The notes beneath the pieces are model-generated. The model was not told the origin of the DNA and ran no database searches. It saw only the letters and a list, made by a program, of their open reading frames with translations. This document shows, piece after piece, positions 60,916-64,000 of a stretch of DNA of 64,000 nt. The position numbers were made by a program, and so were the translations under genes. How positions within the stretch are numbered: position 1 is the first letter of the stretch; each line of letters begins with the position of its first letter. This DNA is from Sphaerochaeta sp032144095. GTDB lineage: Bacteria > Spirochaetota > Spirochaetia > Sphaerochaetales > Sphaerochaetaceae. The DNA lies in contig NZ_JAVSNJ010000001.1 in the NCBI RefSeq assembly GCF_032144095.1, positions 124,001-188,000 on the forward strand, given 5' to 3'.

Positions 60916-61356
60916 ATGTCAGATACCCATACCTATACCACTTCCGTTACCTACACTGAACTGAGAAAGGGCGTACTATCGTCGGAGGGACTCTCCTCGC
61001 TCGAGGTTGCAACCCCTCCGCAGTTTCCAAACGGCCATGAAGGGATCTGGTCACCGGAACATCTCTTCGTCGCTTCTGCAGAGGTCTGCCTGATGACCAC
61101 CTTCCTCTCCATTGCCGAGAAGTCACGCTTGGAGTTTCTCCACTACAGCTCTGAGGCTGTTGGGACCCTTGAAAAGACAGAGGAAGGTATGGTGATGACC
61201 AACATCGTCATCAAGCCAAAGGTAGTCATCAAGGATGGGTCAAAGGTTGAGAGGACCCTGCTCTTGTTGGAAAAGGCGGAGAAGTACTGCCTCATCTCCA
61301 ACTCCATGAAGAGTGAGGTCAGCATAGAGCCTACCGTGGAGGTAAGCGAGGCGTAA
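60916..61356 (+). CDS. OsmC family protein
   Basis: 146 residues. OsmC/Ohr fold pattern with the first catalytic Cys in LFVASAEVCLMTTFLSIAEKS and the second in EKAEKYCLISNSMKS. The two-Cys arrangement supports thiol peroxidase activity against organic hydroperoxides, although some members act on other substrates. AAGGAG precedes the ATG. It is convergent with the FrnE-like thioredoxin-fold gene 10 bp downstream. Confidence 0.9.
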   Translation: MSDTHTYTTSVTYTELRKGVLSSEGLSSLEVATPPQFPNGHEGIWSPEHLFVASAEVCLMTTFLSIAEKSRLEFLHYSSEAVGTLEKTEEGMVMTNIVIKPKVVIKDGSKVERTLLLLEKAEKYCLISNSMKSEVSIEPTVEVSEA

Positions 61357-61365
61357 CAGGGGATG

Positions 61366-62226
61366 CTACTCCTGCTCTTCGATGAACAGCCCATTACCCG
61401 CCGGGCGTACCTTGACAAGCCTTTTCGTCTCCAGTGTTTTCACCACATTCAGGGCCTGTTGTTCGGTCAGTTCGAAAGCTAGCATGACCTCTTGCAAGGC
61501 TACGTTCCTGTAGGTTCTGATGAACTCCATGAGAGCATCTTCACCTGCCTCCAGGTGCGTCTCTTTGACCTCCCCTTGGGAAAGCTGCTCTATTGCAGAG
61601 CGAAAATCATCAACGCTGTGGTAGTTGTCCATGAGGGTCTGCTTGCCCTTGTATCGTATGAGCCAGGTAGGGAATAGCTGGACGTCATAGGCCCTCGTTT
61701 GTGCAAGATCTTCCTGGAAGGCTGCCTCTGCGCTGCCGTCATTGAAATGGGTGAGGAACCTATCAGTATCGAGGCCCACCTCCTTGGCCAGGGCCAGAAG
61801 GACTTCCCGCCGGTTGGTCTGCCTTGCCTCTACGGCCGTGGCTTCGCGTATGCGCCTGAGGTAGATGTCTGCCAGAGTCTGGCTTTCAAACTGGGCTGCC
61901 TTGTAGGCGATGCACTGTGGGTAGGAGGAGATATCCTCTTCAGAAAATAGCTGAAGTGGGTCTGTTGTTACTGGCATCCCATGGTGGCTGGATGCCTCCA
62001 GCCAGTGTCCTGCAATCTGTTTGTTGACCTCTGTAGGGCCCCCACCGATGCTGTTGTCGACATCCTCGAAGGTCCTGATATCCTCAACCAGCCCGCCCAT
62101 GACAAACGAGATCTCCAGCTGGTTCCCATACCGTGCCTTCAGGGCACGTAGGACTGGCTCACTTCCCCAACACCAGGTACAGACCGGGTCGGTAAATTCC
62201 ACTATTTCCACTATGTTGTCGCTCAT
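61366..62226 (-). CDS. DsbA-family (FrnE-like) thioredoxin-fold protein with C-terminal winged helix
   Basis: About 286 residues. VEFTDPVCTWCWGSEPVLRAL carries the CTWC redox pair at residues 16 and 19, and FPTWLIRYKGKQTL holds the cis-Pro loop. The last 65 residues (MEFIRTYRNVALQEVMLAFELTEQQALNVVKTLETKRLV in parts) look like a MarR-like helix-turn-helix, an unusual addition. No signal peptide, so it is cytoplasmic. The ATG at 62226 has AAGGAG seven bases upstream; an earlier ATG in frame is not supported. Confidence 0.85.
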   Translation of the reverse strand: MSDNIVEIVEFTDPVCTWCWGSEPVLRALKARYGNQLEISFVMGGLVEDIRTFEDVDNSIGGGPTEVNKQIAGHWLEASSHHGMPVTTDPLQLFSEEDISSYPQCIAYKAAQFESQTLADIYLRRIREATAVEARQTNRREVLLALAKEVGLDTDRFLTHFNDGSAEAAFQEDLAQTRAYDVQLFPTWLIRYKGKQTLMDNYHSVDDFRSAIEQLSQGEVKETHLEAGEDALMEFIRTYRNVALQEVMLAFELTEQQALNVVKTLETKRLVKVRPAGNGLFIEEQE

Positions 62227-62327
62227 GGCGCATCTCCTTGTCCTGAAAATTGGAGGAAGGCTATATCGCCTTTCATGACAAGTATAGACATAAAACATAG
62301 TAAAATACTAGACTATAGGGTATTTTC

Positions 62328-63179
62328 CTACTCTTCCCTGCCCAGAAGCTTCTCAAGCTTGCTGATGGTCAAGGGAGAGGACCCCTCGTAGTGGTTGTTT
62401 ACGTTGATGTAGAGCACCTTTCCTTCCTGGGCAATCCTTGCGACAAGGGGTGCGAAACGGAGCAGCTCTTCATCCCTTGGGGTGACGATCCTGCTCCAGT
62501 CTTCCCCTGTTGCCTTTTCGATTCCCTTCCGGTCATCGCCGTGGAGGCGTATGCATGCCACATCGCCCAGTTCGTCCTTGTGGCGCTGGAGGATCGTGGA
62601 GACATCATCCATCCAATACCCCTGCAGCAGTACAGGGGCGACCTGTTCGCTTTTGAGGAACGAGAACCATGCGGTGTCGATCCACCAGGGGTTGCGGATT
62701 TCCACTGCATAGGGAAGTCCTTTCGGCAGGCTGGAGAAAAAGGCCCCAAGCCTATCCATGAAAGCCTCTTTGGAGGCCATTTTATCCTTGTTGAGGTATT
62801 CGAACTGGAACATCAGCAATCCAATCTTTGGCAGTAGGGGCTCGACCCTGTCCAGGAACTTGTTGAAGACCTCTGGATTGAGAAACAACCTGTTGGGCTC
62901 AGCCCCACCCCGATAGGCGAGGGTGGAGGTGAGGGTATTGGGGCATTTGATGGTGAACCTGAAATCTGGCGGTGTCGCTTGGTTGTACTCTGCCACCAGG
63001 TTGCGGTTGGGAAGCCCATAACTTTTCTTTCCCAGGGACCAGAACCACTGGTCGACCTCGACACTCCGATATTTCTGGGCATATTCGGCAAGGTAGTTTT
63101 CCACACTGTTGCTGGAGTAGACAAGCTTTTCCCAGGAAGGGTATTTCCATGAGCATGACCCGAAATAGATATTTTCCAT
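62328..63179 (-). CDS. DUF72 domain protein
   Basis: About 283 residues. Begins MENIYFGSCSWKYPSWEKLVY, the usual DUF72 opening, followed by FRFTIKCPNTLTS, LLMFQFEY, PYAVEIRNPWW and YINVNNHYEGSSPLT, the family's conserved strand ends of a TIM-barrel fold. No biochemical role is established. The start at 63179 is chosen because the family motif lies at once after it; an in-frame ATG at 63215 adds 12 residues and neither has a clear ribosome site. Confidence 0.87.
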   Translation of the reverse strand: MENIYFGSCSWKYPSWEKLVYSSNSVENYLAEYAQKYRSVEVDQWFWSLGKKSYGLPNRNLVAEYNQATPPDFRFTIKCPNTLTSTLAYRGGAEPNRLFLNPEVFNKFLDRVEPLLPKIGLLMFQFEYLNKDKMASKEAFMDRLGAFFSSLPKGLPYAVEIRNPWWIDTAWFSFLKSEQVAPVLLQGYWMDDVSTILQRHKDELGDVACIRLHGDDRKGIEKATGEDWSRIVTPRDEELLRFAPLVARIAQEGKVLYINVNNHYEGSSPLTISKLEKLLGREE

Positions 63180-63375
63180 AGCAGTAGTGTACCCCAGTGT
63201 GTTGGAGATTTCCATATTGCAAGCGGGAGGCTTTGTCCTTTGGCTTTCTGGCAGCCTATGTTACAAAAATAGAAAACTTAGCCTTTTCCGTGTAAAGACT
63301 TCTGTTGAAACTAGGATAGAATTGCTATGTGAACAGCGGTGTGTTGTACATTTCGCTGAAAAAAAGGAGTCACAT

Positions 63376-64000
63376 ATGAAAAAAGCGATCGTGTTTTTAG
63401 TCATTCTTAGCCTCGTCTGTTTCTCTGTTTTTGCAGAGGGAACCCGTGAAAAGGCACCTGCAAACGAGAAATTGGTTGTCGGTTTTGCCCAGATTGGCCA
63501 AGAATCAGGATGGAGAGGGGCTGAAACCACCTCCATTACCTTCTATGCAGCGCAGAACATTGATACCATACAGCTGCATTTTGCCGATGCCCAGCAAAAG
63601 CAAGAAAACCAGATCAAGGCAGTACGATCATTTATCCAGATGGGTGTTGACGTAATTGGTCTTGCTCCTGTTGTAGAGACTGGTTGGGAGACTGTTCTCA
63701 AGGAAGCCAAAGAAGCCGAGATCCCTGTAATCTTTGTTGACCGCATGGCTAATGTCTCTGACGATCTCTATGCATCCTTCATTGGTTCTGATTTCGTTGA
63801 TGAAGGGCAGAAAGCAGCGAAGGAGATGATCCGCCTGCTCAATGGCAAGGGTAATGTTGTCATGCTGGAGGGAACCGTAGGTGCCTCTGCTGCAATCGAT
63901 CGCCAGAAGGGTTTCCTCGAGGAAATCGCCAAGGCTCCCGGCATCACCATTATCGCCCGCCAGAGTGGAGATTTTACCCGTTCGAAGGGTAAGGAAGTTA
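63376..64000 (+). CDS. Sugar ABC transporter substrate-binding protein (YtfQ-like), 3' end outside window
   Basis: The first 208 residues are visible and the frame runs off the right edge. Signal peptide MKKAIVFLVILSLVCFSVFA, then a type I periplasmic-binding fold: LVVGFAQIGQESGWRGAETTS, DAQQKQENQIKAVRSFIQMGVDVIGLAP, ETGWETVLKEAKEAEIPVIFVDR in parts. The GQESGWR opening is the mark of the YtfQ galactofuranose-binding group. AAGGAG lies six bases before the ATG. Downstream permease and ATPase genes are expected beyond the window. Confidence 0.88.
   Translation, partial: MKKAIVFLVILSLVCFSVFAEGTREKAPANEKLVVGFAQIGQESGWRGAETTSITFYAAQNIDTIQLHFADAQQKQENQIKAVRSFIQMGVDVIGLAPVVETGWETVLKEAKEAEIPVIFVDRMANVSDDLYASFIGSDFVDEGQKAAKEMIRLLNGKGNVVMLEGTVGASAAIDRQKGFLEEIAKAPGITIIARQSGDFTRSKGKEV

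Overview
The window reads like a chromosomal segment of a free-living or gut/anaerobic bacterium of moderate GC. The style of the genes (many ABC and TRAP sugar importers with LacI/GntR control, GTP-dependent PEP carboxykinase, U32 peptidase, DUF1538 plus PII, NfeD plus SPFH) fits a Spirochaetota member close to Sphaerochaeta. That assignment is inference from recalled family distribution; no rRNA is present to fix it. Genes lie on both strands in short operons, mostly with Shine-Dalgarno sites.

Layout. 1-7.1 kb: housekeeping and accessory genes (two GNATs, an ATP-grasp ligase, a MATE exporter, an HD protein, an NfeD/SPFH pair, an amidohydrolase) and a frameshifted pseudogene at 4.2-4.65 kb. 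7.4-18 kb: a rearranged region. It holds a three-gene monosaccharide ABC importer (chvE-mmsA-mmsB) lying between two diverged copies of the 3' end of a PHP-domain metallohydrolase gene. The downstream PHP gene is cut in two by an IS21-family element of about 3.0 kb with an 8-bp flanking repeat. Next to it is an XRE regulator, an ImmA/IrrE protease and a frameshifted PIN-like gene.

18-27 kb: a LacI-controlled operon on the minus strand (LacI, two LplB/LplC-type permeases, a solute-binding protein, a GHL6-type glycosidase-like protein, CutC, an M81/MlrC protein), ending near a 136-bp almost exact copy of the PHP gene 5' region. 27.5-34.4 kb: a second LacI-controlled operon on the plus strand (binding protein, two permeases, GH31 glycosidase). 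34.4-54.4 kb: tRNA-Ala(GGC), DUF1538 plus a double PII protein, an ISAzo13-type transposase, then aspartate-semialdehyde dehydrogenase, NUDIX, U32 peptidase, a GPH symporter, a cNMP-binding protein, PEP carboxykinase, a WYL regulator, a small membrane peptide, a uracil/xanthine permease, RNase D, PanE-like and PepT-like enzymes, an aldo/keto reductase, DUF1801, and a MerR/TipAS regulator with a textbook 19-bp-spacer promoter.

54.5-60.8 kb: a sugar-acid type locus (YhcH, TRAP DctP-DctQ-DctM, DapA-family lyase, HpcH/HpaI aldolase, GntR regulator). 60.9-64 kb: OsmC, a DsbA/FrnE-like protein, DUF72, and the start of a YtfQ-like sugar-binding protein that runs off the end.

Recurring themes are import and breakdown of carbohydrates and sugar acids under local repressors. 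All four complete substrate-binding-protein genes are followed by a strong intercistronic stem-loop. The clearest signs of genome plasticity are the split and copied PHP gene, two transposase loci and three frameshifted genes.
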